Of a stretch of DNA of 64,000 bases, positions 26,253 to 35,105 are shown in pieces. The DNA comes from Glycocaulis abyssi. GTDB lineage: Bacteria > Pseudomonadota > Alphaproteobacteria > Caulobacterales > Maricaulaceae. The notes under the pieces were generated by a model. The model saw nothing but the letters and a program-made list of their open reading frames with translations, had not been told where the DNA came from and searched no databases. How positions within the stretch are numbered: position 1 is the stretch's first letter; each line of letters opens with the position of its first letter. Location of the stretch: the NCBI RefSeq assembly GCF_041429775.1, contig NZ_CP163421.1, positions 620,001 to 684,000 of the forward strand, given 5' to 3'. A program made the translations under genes and the position numbers.

Positions 26253-27316
26253 GGGGTGCCGTGCTCTCTATCTGCGCGTTTGTGCGGCCCATGTGACAGG
26301 GCGTAATTAATGGCTTCCAGAATCCGGTCGCGCATGGCTTCTGCCGTCAGCGTTTTCTTGTAAAGCGCCAACCCGGTCCGGCCGAGCTCCTCGGCTTTGT
26401 CGGGCTGGGTGGCCAATTCGAGCAGGATTTGCGCCAATTCGTCGATAGAGCGATAGGTGCGACCAGTATAGCCATCGATCAGGCACTCGTATTCCGGCGC
26501 CTGGCTGATGTCAGCACGGGCTACAATGGGAACCCCGTGTCCCAAGGCTTGTGGCGCGCTCAGGCCGACATGGCCGGTAACAAACGCTATGGCCTCGGCG
26601 AAAAGCTCTGCGATTGCCGCCTCATCGCGTATCTCACCGTGAAATTCGACCTTGTCTGAAAGACCAAGTTGTTGGGCGACAGGCGCGTAAGCTGCCTCCG
26701 CTCCTGGTCCAGCGAGCGTCAACCTGATGTGGTCGGGCAGTTGGTCCTTGATAAGGGCAACAGCCCTCAGAACGTCATCTACTCTTTTCAACGTACGGGG
26801 TGTGCCTAAGTTTAGAAAAGTGCGTCGCCCTCGCTGGGGCGCCCCGCCCACCTTAACCGTGTTGCCTGTAAAGAATACTTTCGCGCCTATCGCTCCTGTT
26901 CTTATAAGTTGTTGTGCATTTGCTTGTGTATAAACGAGAGTCGCAACAGCTCGATTGTGAAGCGATCGACGCAAAACGGCTGCAATTAGGCTGGCGCCAT
27001 ACCCTTGAGTAAAAATAATAGTTTTTTTAGGGTATAGCATTGTATAATAATAACTGTTCAGATTGCGGCCATCGAAGCCGGTGATGATGATGTCATAGTT
27101 TGCAATTTTAAGCGGAAATCTATTATAGAGGGTGGGGCCAAGTTTAACGCTACTTCCTCTAATAGTGTTAAAACGTACATTTTCGATGGTGCCAAGTTCA
27201 TCAACAAATGCTACGTCTAGGTCCACATGTTCGGTCAGCAGGTTGAATACCGGCACGCGGTAAGCAGCGAGCTGGTTCATTTGTATCAGTACACGAGTGC
27301 GGCGTTCAGCCATCAT
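26249..27316 (-). CDS. Glycosyltransferase (GT-B fold)
   Basis: The 355-residue product opens with VLIQMNQLAAYRVPVFNLL, an N-terminal acceptor domain like that of many O-antigen transferases. Its C-terminal donor domain contains LNLGTPRTLKRVDDVLRA, LTLAGPGAEAAY and GLSAPQALGHGVPIVARAD. The start at 27316 overlaps the flippase stop (ATGA); the same frame is open far upstream only as antisense-free shadow of the flippase gene and should not be included. The first 110 codons (about 26880-27200) are clearly AT-rich while the rest is GC-rich, which suggests a mosaic or foreign 5' half. Confidence 0.85.
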   Translation of the reverse strand: MMAERRTRVLIQMNQLAAYRVPVFNLLTEHVDLDVAFVDELGTIENVRFNTIRGSSVKLGPTLYNRFPLKIANYDIIITGFDGRNLNSYYYTMLYPKKTIIFTQGYGASLIAAVLRRSLHNRAVATLVYTQANAQQLIRTGAIGAKVFFTGNTVKVGGAPQRGRRTFLNLGTPRTLKRVDDVLRAVALIKDQLPDHIRLTLAGPGAEAAYAPVAQQLGLSDKVEFHGEIRDEAAIAELFAEAIAFVTGHVGLSAPQALGHGVPIVARADISQAPEYECLIDGYTGRTYRSIDELAQILLELATQPDKAEELGRTGLALYKKTLTAEAMRDRILEAINYALSHGPHKRADREHGTP

Positions 27317-28647
27317 ATCGGTCCCATTTTCAGTTTCAGGCTGCGCTGCAGGATAAGAGAGGTTGCCACGACCCAGCCGGTCAGTGCCAGCGTGGACGCA
27401 ATGGCTACGCCGGTGCTGCCAAACTGCGCGGCCAGAACCGGGCCGAGCAGGAGTAAGATCACCACACCCGCCCCCTGCATAAGGGCGACCAATGTCGTGC
27501 GGCCGGTGAGGTTGGCCAGGTTCGTCACCGAGCCGAACCAGGCATTGACGAACCGTCCGGCACACAGGATCAGCGCCAATAGCCATGCCTCGCGGCCTAC
27601 CGCGCCAAAGGCAAGCTCGAACAGCCAGGGGCCGGTCAGAAGCGGCGCGAAGGCAAGCGCGTAAAACCCCAGCGCCAGCCGCGAGGAGGACCGGGCCAGC
27701 CTCTGCAGGGCGGGCAGGTCGCCGCGCTGGTGGGCAATGGCGATCTGCGGACCGTAGATCAGATTGGCGAAGATCACCCCGGTGGTCAGCAATGTCGCGT
27801 ATTGCAGGGCGGCCTTGTAGGCCGGTACCGCCTCCACCGCCACAGCATGCGAAACGACGAGGATGTCGAACGTGCTGAGCGCGGTCGACACCAGGCCGTA
27901 GGCCAGCAGGGGGCCGTAAGCCTTGAAATAGGGCCGGTAGGCCGCGAGCCCGCTGCGCGTGAAGCGGGCTGCGCGCCACGGCCCCATCGCCGCCAGCACC
28001 GCGCACACCGCCAGCAGGACCGCGCCATAGGCCGCGCTGAGCGCTGGAAAAACGGCCAAACCGGCAAACCACAGCGCCAGGGCCGCAATCGCGAGCCCCG
28101 CCGGCCGGAGCACATTTTCCGGCACGATGGCCGCGATCACCTTGCCATTCACGCGCGCCAGCCCGCCAAGGAAGATCATCGCCCCGCTAAGGGCGGCCAC
28201 TACGGCGAAGACCCATGCCTCGCCCAGTGCCATGCCGCTCAAGTCTGATGCCAGCGGATGAGCGAGCCACACAATGCCCGCCAGCAGGGCGATGGCCGCT
28301 GCGCCGAAGAGTATCAGCCGCCCCAGCGCCTCGCGGTCCCCGTCCGCCTTGTGAACCGAGCCAAACCGGATCGCCAGCATCAGGAGAGGCCCCAGCGCTG
28401 CACCCGCGACGAACTGGGCGGCGGCCAGGAAGACGAAGAACTCGCCGGCCGCGTCCACCGGGAAGAGGCGCACAATAGCCGCAACGGAGATCAGGCTGCC
28501 GACCGCGGCAAGCCCGCGCAATACGGTCAGTCCGGCGATTCTGGCAGCCTTGGGGCTGCGCATTGCGGTCTGCAAATACACCCACAGGACACGCAAGCGC
28601 CCGCCATTTGGCGTGTGCTGGCCTGGTGTGTTCCCGGTATCGTGCAT
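27313..28647 (-). CDS. Polysaccharide flippase (Wzx-like, MOP superfamily)
   Basis: The 444-residue protein has about twelve to fourteen hydrophobic segments and the layout of polysaccharide flippases: an N-terminal helix pair near RIAGLTVLRGLAAVGSL, AAGEFFVFLAAAQF, and a central GLVSTALSTFDILVVSHAV region. It should move lipid-linked repeat units across the inner membrane. It is the first gene of this minus-strand run, is divergent from the phosphatase gene at 28916, and overlaps the following glycosyltransferase by four bases. Confidence 0.83.
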   Translation of the reverse strand: MHDTGNTPGQHTPNGGRLRVLWVYLQTAMRSPKAARIAGLTVLRGLAAVGSLISVAAIVRLFPVDAAGEFFVFLAAAQFVAGAALGPLLMLAIRFGSVHKADGDREALGRLILFGAAAIALLAGIVWLAHPLASDLSGMALGEAWVFAVVAALSGAMIFLGGLARVNGKVIAAIVPENVLRPAGLAIAALALWFAGLAVFPALSAAYGAVLLAVCAVLAAMGPWRAARFTRSGLAAYRPYFKAYGPLLAYGLVSTALSTFDILVVSHAVAVEAVPAYKAALQYATLLTTGVIFANLIYGPQIAIAHQRGDLPALQRLARSSSRLALGFYALAFAPLLTGPWLFELAFGAVGREAWLLALILCAGRFVNAWFGSVTNLANLTGRTTLVALMQGAGVVILLLLGPVLAAQFGSTGVAIASTLALTGWVVATSLILQRSLKLKMGPI

Positions 28648-28915
28648 CTATCCCCAAATGGGCGCTGCGCCCAGATAATGGCAGGCTGCAAGATGCAAAC
28701 CGGCAGGGCCGGTCAGCCTGCGCCCGAGCGCGGTCCCTCGCCGGAAATCTGCCCCTTTGCCAGCGCCGGACGCCACCCCTCCTGTCTGCGGGACGATTTG
28801 CCGGAACCGGCGTAATGTCAAGGAATTGCTCGCTCCGGCCCGTCAGATTCCTGTCTCCGGCCAGACTGGCCAGGGGTGCGTTGCGGGGCTGGGGCCTGCG
28901 GCCTATACATGACCC

Positions 28916-29701
28916 ATGTTCAGACGCCTCGCCTCTCTCTTCGGCCTGCAGGCTGGCGCCGCGGGCCGTGACGCCCTGCCAGCGGGCGTGCGCCTCTATG
29001 CGGTTGGCGATGTGCACGGTCAGGACGATCTGCTCGACATGATGCTCGGGCGTATCCGCGCAGATGTCGAGGCCGCTGGCGGCAGCGTGCAGTCCACCAT
29101 TGTGATGCTGGGCGACTATATCGATCGCGGGCTGGGGTCGGCGCGCGCGCTCGAACGGCTGTCGACCCTGTCGGACATGCCCTTTGCTGTGCGCTTCCTG
29201 AAGGGCAACCATGAAGAGGCCATGCTGGACTTCCTGGCCGATGCATCTGCTGGCCCCGCCTGGGTGCAGTATGGCGGCGGCGAGACGATGGCGGGCTATG
29301 GCGTGAAGCCGCCATCGGCGCAGGCCGGCGCAAGTGCCTGGCAGGACGCGCGGGCAGCACTGATCGAGGCGATGCCGGGCCATCACCGTACATTCCTGGA
29401 GCGTCTGGAGCCTTATGTGGTGGTGGCACCCTACATATTTGTCCATGCCGGTGTGGACCCGGCAAAGCCGCTGGCGGCACAGACAGAGCGGGATTTCTAC
29501 TGGATCCGGGAAAAATTCCTCAATTCCTCCCGCCGGTTTGAGTACACGGTCGTTCACGGGCACACGCCTGAGCAGGATTATTACCATGATGACCGCCGCA
29601 TCGGGATCGATACCGGGGCCTATCTGACGGGCGTCCTCACGGCCGTCCGGCTGGAGGGCGGGACCGTAACTTTCTTGCAATCACGGCGCGGGGAACGCTA
29701 A
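28916..29701 (+). CDS. Serine/threonine protein phosphatase-like metallophosphoesterase
   Basis: The 261-residue protein has all the metal-binding motifs of PPP-type phosphatases: GDVHG near 33, GDYIDRG near 66, GNHE near 98, and later FVHAGV and HGHTPE. It is a cytosolic enzyme of the bacterial PrpA/ApaH-like group. In front of a Wza-like export gene and in a locus with a Wzc-like tyrosine kinase, it may modulate export, but the motifs alone do not show which phosphoprotein it acts on. It is transcribed divergently from the flippase operon. Confidence 0.88.
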   Translation: MFRRLASLFGLQAGAAGRDALPAGVRLYAVGDVHGQDDLLDMMLGRIRADVEAAGGSVQSTIVMLGDYIDRGLGSARALERLSTLSDMPFAVRFLKGNHEEAMLDFLADASAGPAWVQYGGGETMAGYGVKPPSAQAGASAWQDARAALIEAMPGHHRTFLERLEPYVVVAPYIFVHAGVDPAKPLAAQTERDFYWIREKFLNSSRRFEYTVVHGHTPEQDYYHDDRRIGIDTGAYLTGVLTAVRLEGGTVTFLQSRRGER

Positions 29702-29777
29702 ATCAGAAGCCTTGCCGCTGGCATGGTGCGCAAAACCGTCATGCTGAAGGCTCCGGATGTATCGAGGGGATGCTTCT

Positions 29778-30374
29778 ATGTACCGCCTGCTGCTTGCGCT
29801 TGCTCTTGCCGTTTCCAATGTCGCCTGCGCCACGTCCGGGTCGGCCACCAGCGTGGTGACGGCCGACGGTTCGGAGGTTTTGCTGGCCGACGCGTCGCAG
29901 GAACAGCGCGAACTGGTCGAGTACCGCCTCGGCTCGGGCGACCGGCTGCGCGTTATCGTGTTCGGCGAGGACACGCTGTCGGGCGAGTATACGGTCGATG
30001 GCAGCGGCACGGTTTCGCTTCCCCTGATTGGCGAGGTCCAGGCTGGCGGCCTGTCCTTGCGCGAGTTCCAGCGCGCGGTGGAAGCTTCCTTGCGCGATGG
30101 TTATCTCAATGATCCGCGGGTCAGCGCCGAGGTGATGAATTTCCGCCCCTTCTACATTATGGGCGAGGTGCGCGAGCCGGGTGAGTATCCGTTCACATCC
30201 GGGCTGACTGTGGTCAATGCGGTCGCCACGGCGGGCGGGTTCTCCTACCGTGCCAATACCCGCATCGTGTTCATCAAGCGCGCCGGGTCCGACCGGGAAG
30301 TCCAGTATCCGCTGACCGTCAACACGCCGGTCCAGCCCGGTGACACGATCCGGATCGGCGAGCGGTTCTTCTAG
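29778..30374 (+). CDS. Polysaccharide export protein (Wza-like, short form)
   Basis: The 198-residue product starts with a signal peptide ending in VAC, consistent with a lipoprotein although the -3 residue (Asn) is unusual. It continues with the export domain (YRLGSGDRLRVIVFGEDTL, GTVSLPLIGEVQAGGLSL, DPRVSAEV) and one SLBB-like segment (GEVREPGEYPFTSGLTV). Such short Wza-like proteins form or gate the outer-membrane export channel. The ATG at 29778 has AGGGG nine bases upstream; the ATG at 29757 is less likely. It precedes the second polymerase-like gene by 36 bases. Confidence 0.88.
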   Translation: MYRLLLALALAVSNVACATSGSATSVVTADGSEVLLADASQEQRELVEYRLGSGDRLRVIVFGEDTLSGEYTVDGSGTVSLPLIGEVQAGGLSLREFQRAVEASLRDGYLNDPRVSAEVMNFRPFYIMGEVREPGEYPFTSGLTVVNAVATAGGFSYRANTRIVFIKRAGSDREVQYPLTVNTPVQPGDTIRIGERFF

Positions 30375-30410
30375 GCTCTGTCCGCGTCAGGGCCAGAACC
30401 AGGAGCCGGG

Positions 30411-32291
30411 ATGCCGGACGCCATCGCTCAATATGTCAGGCTGATATTCCCCGCCGGGGTGTGTCTGGTGCTTCTGGGTGCATCAGCGGTCTATTTTGGC
30501 GCCGATATTCCGGCGGCCAAGGCGATTTTTTCTTCCGTGGTCATTGCCGTTGCGGGGCTGGCATTTGCCGTGAACCCGGTATTCCGGCCCATGCCGGTTC
30601 TGTGGGGTGTTCTCGCCGTCCTGCTCGGCTTTGGCGTGCACCATGTGCTCATGGGGTGGATGGATACCGCCGCGCCGGAATTTGCCGCCCTGGCTGCCGC
30701 TGGCTGCATATGGCTGATGGGCTATGGCTGCGCACGCCAGCCCGATGCCGGGAGCGCGCTCTGGCGCGCCACGCTGACGGTGGGCTCGCTGATCGCGCTA
30801 TGGGCCTTTGTCAGCTTCACCTTTGAGCCACGCAGCCCGGCCACTGCGCGGCTGAGCGGGGGCTTTCTGTCTGCGAATACGGCCGCCACCTTCTTCGGTA
30901 TCATCGCCCTGATGGGGCTCACCGAGCTGCTGGGGCAGATCCGCAAGAGTTTGGGCAGCAGGCCCCCCGCGTTTGCGCGCAGGGCGTTTCCACTGGCTCT
31001 GGCACTGGTTTGCGTGATGATTTCGGCAAGCTGCCTTGTGCTGACCGCCTCGCGTGCAGGCATAGCCTTTGCCGGGCTCTGCGCTGTTGCGCTGACGGGC
31101 TGGCAGGTACTCGCCTGGACGCGCCATGGCGGCGTCAGCCAGAGAAGCACCGGCCTGGGCGTTGCGGGTATTGTGGCCGTTTTCGTCATCGGCGGGCTGG
31201 TGTGGACGGTCTCCGGCGAACTGGCCGGCGTGCGCTATGAGAGCGGCCTGCGTGAGAATCCGCGCGCGGAGCTGTTTGCCGCCTACTGGGAGGCTGTGGC
31301 GCTCGCTCCTCTTGCCGGTCACGGGCTGGGCAGTTTTGTCTTTACCAATGACCTCATCACCACCAGCCAGACGATACGCTCTCTGGGCAACACCAATGCA
31401 GCCCACAATGTCTTCCTCCAATGGCTGCTGCAGGCCGGGTGGAGCGGCGCGCTGGCCATGTGGGGCGTGGTCCTGCTGCTGATCTGGCAGGTCTGGCGCG
31501 GGCTGAAACTGCGCCGCCGGCACCGGGGCTATCTGCGCGCGGTCCTGTGCATATCGGCCTTCGTCACCCTGCATGGCCTGACCGACTTTGCGCTGGAAGT
31601 GCCGGGCGTCATGTGGTGGTGGGCCTGGATTTTGGGGCTGGGGGCCGGAATTGCTGCAGCCGGACGCCGCGAGCAGACCCGTCAGGCAGGACACGGCGCG
31701 GCGCGCACCGGCAGCCCGACCGCAATCGCGTCCAGAGCCGGGTTTGTGACGGCCGCCTTTGTCCTTGCAGGGCTTGCCGGGTGGCAGGGTCAGATGCGCG
31801 TCAGCGCCAACCTGGCGGGTGAGCTTGCGCCGGAGGCCCTGGCGGCTGTGGCCCAGCGCGATGGCCTGCCGCCCTCGGCCTATCTGCGCGATGCCTACGC
31901 CGCACGGGCCATTGCAGCCGATATTGGTGATCTCGATTTCGCGCACCGGGCCACGCTGGCGGCGATAGACCGCGAGCCCCGGCTGGTTACCGCGTGGAAC
32001 CGGCTGGTCTATCTCGACCTTGTCCGCAACGGATATCTGACCGGGGCAGGGCAGGAGGCGCTGGCGCAGAGCTATTACCTTATCCCCTATGGCAGCCGTG
32101 ATGTCGCACGGTGGCGCCTGCAGATCGCGGCGTCTGCATGGGAGCAGCTCACAAGTCTCAACCGTAGCGGTGTACGGCTGGAGCTGAGCGCACAGGCAAT
32201 CAGGGACAGGCGCTGGCTCCAGCAGTTTGCCGCCGAGGTGCCAGACGGGTTTCGCGAAGAGGTTGAAGCCGTTCTGTCGCGCGCCAACTAG
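30411..32291 (+). CDS. O-antigen ligase/polymerase family protein with C-terminal soluble domain
   Basis: The 626-residue protein has about a dozen membrane helices. A periplasmic loop contains the family motif NTNAAHNVFLQWLLQAGW, close in form to the HN motif of the O-antigen ligase family. After the last helix (about residue 460) comes a soluble stretch of about 160 residues with helical, TPR-like character (AYAARAIAADIGDLDFAHRA). GGAG lies shortly upstream of the ATG. It follows the Wza-like gene and is probably co-transcribed. It is the second such protein in the locus, so polymerisation and ligation may be split between them. Confidence 0.82.
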   Translation: MPDAIAQYVRLIFPAGVCLVLLGASAVYFGADIPAAKAIFSSVVIAVAGLAFAVNPVFRPMPVLWGVLAVLLGFGVHHVLMGWMDTAAPEFAALAAAGCIWLMGYGCARQPDAGSALWRATLTVGSLIALWAFVSFTFEPRSPATARLSGGFLSANTAATFFGIIALMGLTELLGQIRKSLGSRPPAFARRAFPLALALVCVMISASCLVLTASRAGIAFAGLCAVALTGWQVLAWTRHGGVSQRSTGLGVAGIVAVFVIGGLVWTVSGELAGVRYESGLRENPRAELFAAYWEAVALAPLAGHGLGSFVFTNDLITTSQTIRSLGNTNAAHNVFLQWLLQAGWSGALAMWGVVLLLIWQVWRGLKLRRRHRGYLRAVLCISAFVTLHGLTDFALEVPGVMWWWAWILGLGAGIAAAGRREQTRQAGHGAARTGSPTAIASRAGFVTAAFVLAGLAGWQGQMRVSANLAGELAPEALAAVAQRDGLPPSAYLRDAYAARAIAADIGDLDFAHRATLAAIDREPRLVTAWNRLVYLDLVRNGYLTGAGQEALAQSYYLIPYGSRDVARWRLQIAASAWEQLTSLNRSGVRLELSAQAIRDRRWLQQFAAEVPDGFREEVEAVLSRAN

Positions 32292-32339
32292 GGTCTGAAC
32301 CCGCTGCACGGCGCCACCGGAACTTTCATCGAATAACGG

Positions 32340-32510
32340 TCTGGCCCGTCCGCGCAGACCGGGTTCGCGGGTATTTATGGTAAACAGAATTCAACCTGCG
32401 CTGCTTTTGTTAAATTAAATATTATTGTTAACTCCAATTAACTATAAAAAATACTACAATAAACGACATCTTAACTATAATAAATAGCGTGAACTTAAAC
32501 CCGATTATTC
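32340..32510. promoter_or_regulatory. AT-rich regulatory island ahead of the LapG-like gene
   Basis: This stretch is strikingly AT-rich in an otherwise GC-rich window and has no ORF. It holds five TTAA tetramers, including TTAAC at 32428-32432 and 32438-32442. A direct repeat TTAACTATAAnAAATA occurs at 32438-32453 and 32471-32486, 33 bases apart. TTAA-rich sites resemble CtrA half-sites, and AT-rich DNA is also a target for MucR or H-NS-like silencers. Which protein binds is inference. Confidence 0.5.
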
Positions 32511-32546
32511 AATGTCGCCCTCCGACAACGAGACGGAGGGGTGGAC

Positions 32547-33392
32547 ATGAAGGGGATGGATCCCGGATTGCTGGCGCGCGCATGGCGCAGCCTGGCTATT
32601 TCATGCCTCGCAGGGTTTGCCGTCACCGCGTGCGCAACGACGCCGCAGGCTTCATCCCATATGCCCGCCGCTGGTGTGGCGATGCCCCCGGCCGGACTGA
32701 TTGATATGTGCCGCCGCGCACCGGAGATATGCGGTGCGGCGCAGGGCGAGACCGCCTCTGGGCTGCTGCTGGCAAGCGCGGAAACTGCCAGCACCGAGGC
32801 GACGGGCGGGACGTCGCTGACGGTGTATGGTGACGGGGCCAAGGCACTGCGCGCCGCGCCGGATGATACGCTTCTGCAAGAGCGCAGCGCCGCGCGGGAC
32901 GTGGAGGGCGGCACAGCGCCGGGCGGCGAGACTGGCGAAGAGAATGCAGTGGATGGGCCGGCACTGGATGCTGACGGGCGCCTGGTGGCGGCACCGGGGC
33001 TCTTTGCCACGCTGAACCGGGTCAATCAGAGCATAAACATGCAGATACGGCCCCGCGAAGACCAGGAACTCTATGGTGTCGAGGATCACTGGACGCTGCC
33101 GCTGACCCTTGAAGGCACGGCAGAGGGCGATTGCGAAGATTACGCGCTGGAAAAGCGCCAGGCTCTTATCGCGGCGGGTGTGCCGGACAGCGCATTGTTT
33201 CTGGCGGTTGGCTATTCGCTGGCCACGGGCCGCCACGCAGTATTGGTGGTCAGCACAGACCAGGGCGATTATGTCCTCGACAACATGACGCCCTACATCC
33301 TGCCCTGGGCCGACACGCCTTATCACTGGACCGCGCGGCAAATGCCAGGTGACCTGCTTTCATGGCGCCACATGGCCGCGCAGGTATCCTAG
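32547..33392 (+). CDS. LapG-like transglutaminase-type cysteine protease, lipoprotein
   Basis: The 281-residue protein carries a signal peptide ending in VTAC, so it is a probable periplasmic lipoprotein. A long low-complexity linker precedes the bacterial transglutaminase-like cysteine protease domain. The catalytic residues are Cys196 (GDCEDYAL), His230 (GRHAVLVV) and Asp245 (VLDNMTP). In LapG systems such proteases cleave large surface adhesins under c-di-GMP control through LapD. No LapD-like gene or adhesin is in the window. The ATG at 32547 has GGAGGGG five bases upstream; a GTG at 32541 is possible. Confidence 0.82.
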   Translation: MKGMDPGLLARAWRSLAISCLAGFAVTACATTPQASSHMPAAGVAMPPAGLIDMCRRAPEICGAAQGETASGLLLASAETASTEATGGTSLTVYGDGAKALRAAPDDTLLQERSAARDVEGGTAPGGETGEENAVDGPALDADGRLVAAPGLFATLNRVNQSINMQIRPREDQELYGVEDHWTLPLTLEGTAEGDCEDYALEKRQALIAAGVPDSALFLAVGYSLATGRHAVLVVSTDQGDYVLDNMTPYILPWADTPYHWTARQMPGDLLSWRHMAAQVS

Positions 33393-33563
33393 TTTGCGCC
33401 ATAGTCTCCATCTGAACTTTCCGGTCAGGTTTGCCAGATAGTCCAGATATCGCCGGTTTTTGCCTTTACCACGTCACGGTCACGTTATAGCGTCTGCACT
33501 GCTAGAGGGACGCATTCAGGCCGGGGCGGGGAGCCAAGCCGGTCGCATCTGGAGATCACCACC

Positions 33564-34031
33564 ATGCTTCGTACTGCTGCAACCGCCGCCATCGGCGTGG
33601 CAATGCTGGCTGCCGCCGGAATGGCGCAGGATTACCGGCTTAACCCGATCTACGGCACCGTTTCGCTTCGCGGCGGCTTTACGCCGGATCCGTATGTCAT
33701 CAATCTTCAGTCTGGCGGAAACGTCAACGCGGCCCAGACCCTGGGCGGCAGCTGCGTGGGGTACGTCGCCAACGCGCCGGACTTCCGCCTGCACTTCCAG
33801 GCTGGCAGCCTGCCACTGATTATCTCGGCAAATTCCAACTCCGACACCACCCTGGTGGTCAATGGCCCGGACGGCCGGTGGTATTGCAATGATGATGGTG
33901 GTCAGGGGCTGAACCCGTCACTGCGCTGGAACAGCCCGATGTCCGGCCAGTATGACATCTGGGTCGGCACCTGGGGTTCTAACAGCAACGCCAACGCCCA
34001 GCTCCACATTTCCGAGCTCTACAGCCAGTAG
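33564..34031 (+). CDS. Small secreted beta-sandwich protein (PPC-like)
   Basis: The 155-residue product has a clear signal peptide (TAAIGVAMLAAAGMAQ). A single domain of beta-rich sequence follows with the pattern FRLHFQAGSLPLIISANSNSDTTL, PDGRWYCNDDGGQG and SGQYDIWVGTW, which resembles bacterial pre-peptidase C-terminal domains. Two cysteines (GGSCVGY, WYCNDD) could form a disulfide. No catalytic residues are evident. An intrinsic terminator follows. The function is unknown; a role at the cell surface next to the polysaccharide locus is plausible. Confidence 0.75.
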   Translation: MLRTAATAAIGVAMLAAAGMAQDYRLNPIYGTVSLRGGFTPDPYVINLQSGGNVNAAQTLGGSCVGYVANAPDFRLHFQAGSLPLIISANSNSDTTLVVNGPDGRWYCNDDGGQGLNPSLRWNSPMSGQYDIWVGTWGSNSNANAQLHISELYSQ

Positions 34032-34054
34032 GCTGGTCTGAAATCGGTTTCGAG

Positions 34055-34082
34055 AGCCCGGCGGGAAACCGCCGGGCTTTTC
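34055..34082 (+). terminator. Intrinsic terminator after the small secreted protein gene
   Basis: AGCCCGGCGG (34055-34064) pairs perfectly with CCGCCGGGCT (34069-34078) around a GAAA loop and is followed by a T run. It lies 24 bases past the stop codon and just before the convergent DUF3667 gene. Confidence 0.92.
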
Positions 34083-34087
34083 GTTTT

Positions 34088-35062
34088 TCAGATCAGTGCG
34101 TGTATAAGGAGGAACTGGACCGGCCGGTAGATCAGCAGGTGAATGCCCACGATTGCCAGCAAGAAAAGCACCGTGGCCGGCACCACCCACCACCATGGAG
34201 TTTGATATGTGCGCCGTAGGGCGATCGTAAAATACACGGCGAGCGCAATCATGCTCAGTGGCATGAGTATCTGGAATGCGGTCACCGACCATGGCCCGCC
34301 AATATGCCCGCCAAGAAGGCCGATTGGACCGAGAACCACTTGCAACAGCAGGAGCGCAAAGCTGAACAGGTGAAGCGCTGATACAAAATGTTCGGCGAAG
34401 AACAGGCGCTTGCGGATGAATAGCAGGGTAAGGGCCAGCGCCATGAAGGGGACATGCAGGCCGATCAGCAGCTTGCTGACCTCCAGGTTGATGGCTTCAT
34501 AGGCCCGCCTGTAGTCAGCAACCGTGTAGCCTTGGCGGTCCGCGCTTGCTTCCCGTCTTGCCACGTCACGAGCCGCCACGCGTCGCTCAACGAGCCGGGC
34601 CGCTAGTGGGCTGTGAAACTGACCCTGCCAGTTCTCCAGATACTCCCGGTAGGCCGGGTTCAACGCCTCGGAGTCCGGATGAGCCTGCAATGCGAGGTGA
34701 CCGGGGACCTGGAATTCGAAGGGCTGAGAAAAGTCTGTCAGCGCCGGTGACAGGAAATAGACCAGATTGACGAGGATGAAGATCGTAAACGGGGCCAGCC
34801 AGAAGGCACGCTTGCCGTCGATATAGTCCCGCGAAAGCCGGCCGGGCCGGAATAATAGCGCCAGGAATGTTCGCCAGAACCGTCCGTCCAGATTGAGCAC
34901 GGTGCCGAATGCGTCGCGCAGGAGGTGACCAAAGCGGCGCTCATTTCTGTCCAGTGCGCGCTGGCCGCATACGCCGCAATAGCGGGCGTTCAATGATGCC
35001 CCGCAATTGCGGCAATGCGCGTCCTGTCCTAGCGTGTCATCAAGGTGCGCCCGCCCGGTCAT
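34088..35062 (-). CDS. DUF3667 membrane protein with N-terminal zinc ribbon
   Basis: The 324-residue protein starts with two CxxC pairs (CRNCGASL, CGVCGQ) that form a zinc ribbon. The conserved DUF3667 stretch follows (LLRDAFGTVLNLDGRFWRTFLALLFRPG), then four or five membrane helices in the C-terminal half. Proteins of this family are common in Bacteroidetes and some Alphaproteobacteria, and no function is established. It is convergent with the small secreted protein gene. Nothing nearby suggests a pathway. Confidence 0.75.
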   Translation of the reverse strand: MTGRAHLDDTLGQDAHCRNCGASLNARYCGVCGQRALDRNERRFGHLLRDAFGTVLNLDGRFWRTFLALLFRPGRLSRDYIDGKRAFWLAPFTIFILVNLVYFLSPALTDFSQPFEFQVPGHLALQAHPDSEALNPAYREYLENWQGQFHSPLAARLVERRVAARDVARREASADRQGYTVADYRRAYEAINLEVSKLLIGLHVPFMALALTLLFIRKRLFFAEHFVSALHLFSFALLLLQVVLGPIGLLGGHIGGPWSVTAFQILMPLSMIALAVYFTIALRRTYQTPWWWVVPATVLFLLAIVGIHLLIYRPVQFLLIHALI

Positions 35063-35105
35063 CGGGGCAGTCTAGAGCTGCGGGAACGATGCCAGCAAGC
35101 TCGGC

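Noticed and set aside
27317-28072. Upstream extension of the glycosyltransferase frame into the flippase gene
   Set aside because: The ATGA overlap at 27313-27316 marks the true start, and the extension does not look like any transferase.
28187-29680. Long minus-strand ORF opposite the phosphatase gene
   Set aside because: It overlaps the antisense of the phosphatase motifs and the frame of the flippase; it looks like a GC-driven shadow.
30798-32309. 503-codon minus-strand ORF opposite the polymerase-like gene
   Set aside because: It is the antisense of a clearly coding membrane protein with the family motif, and has no hydrophobic segments or domain of its own.
32379-32389. GGTAAACAGAA shared with 54034-54044 as a common regulatory motif
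   Set aside because: The distance to the downstream gene differs (168 against 32 bases), and an 11-base match is expected by chance in a window this large.
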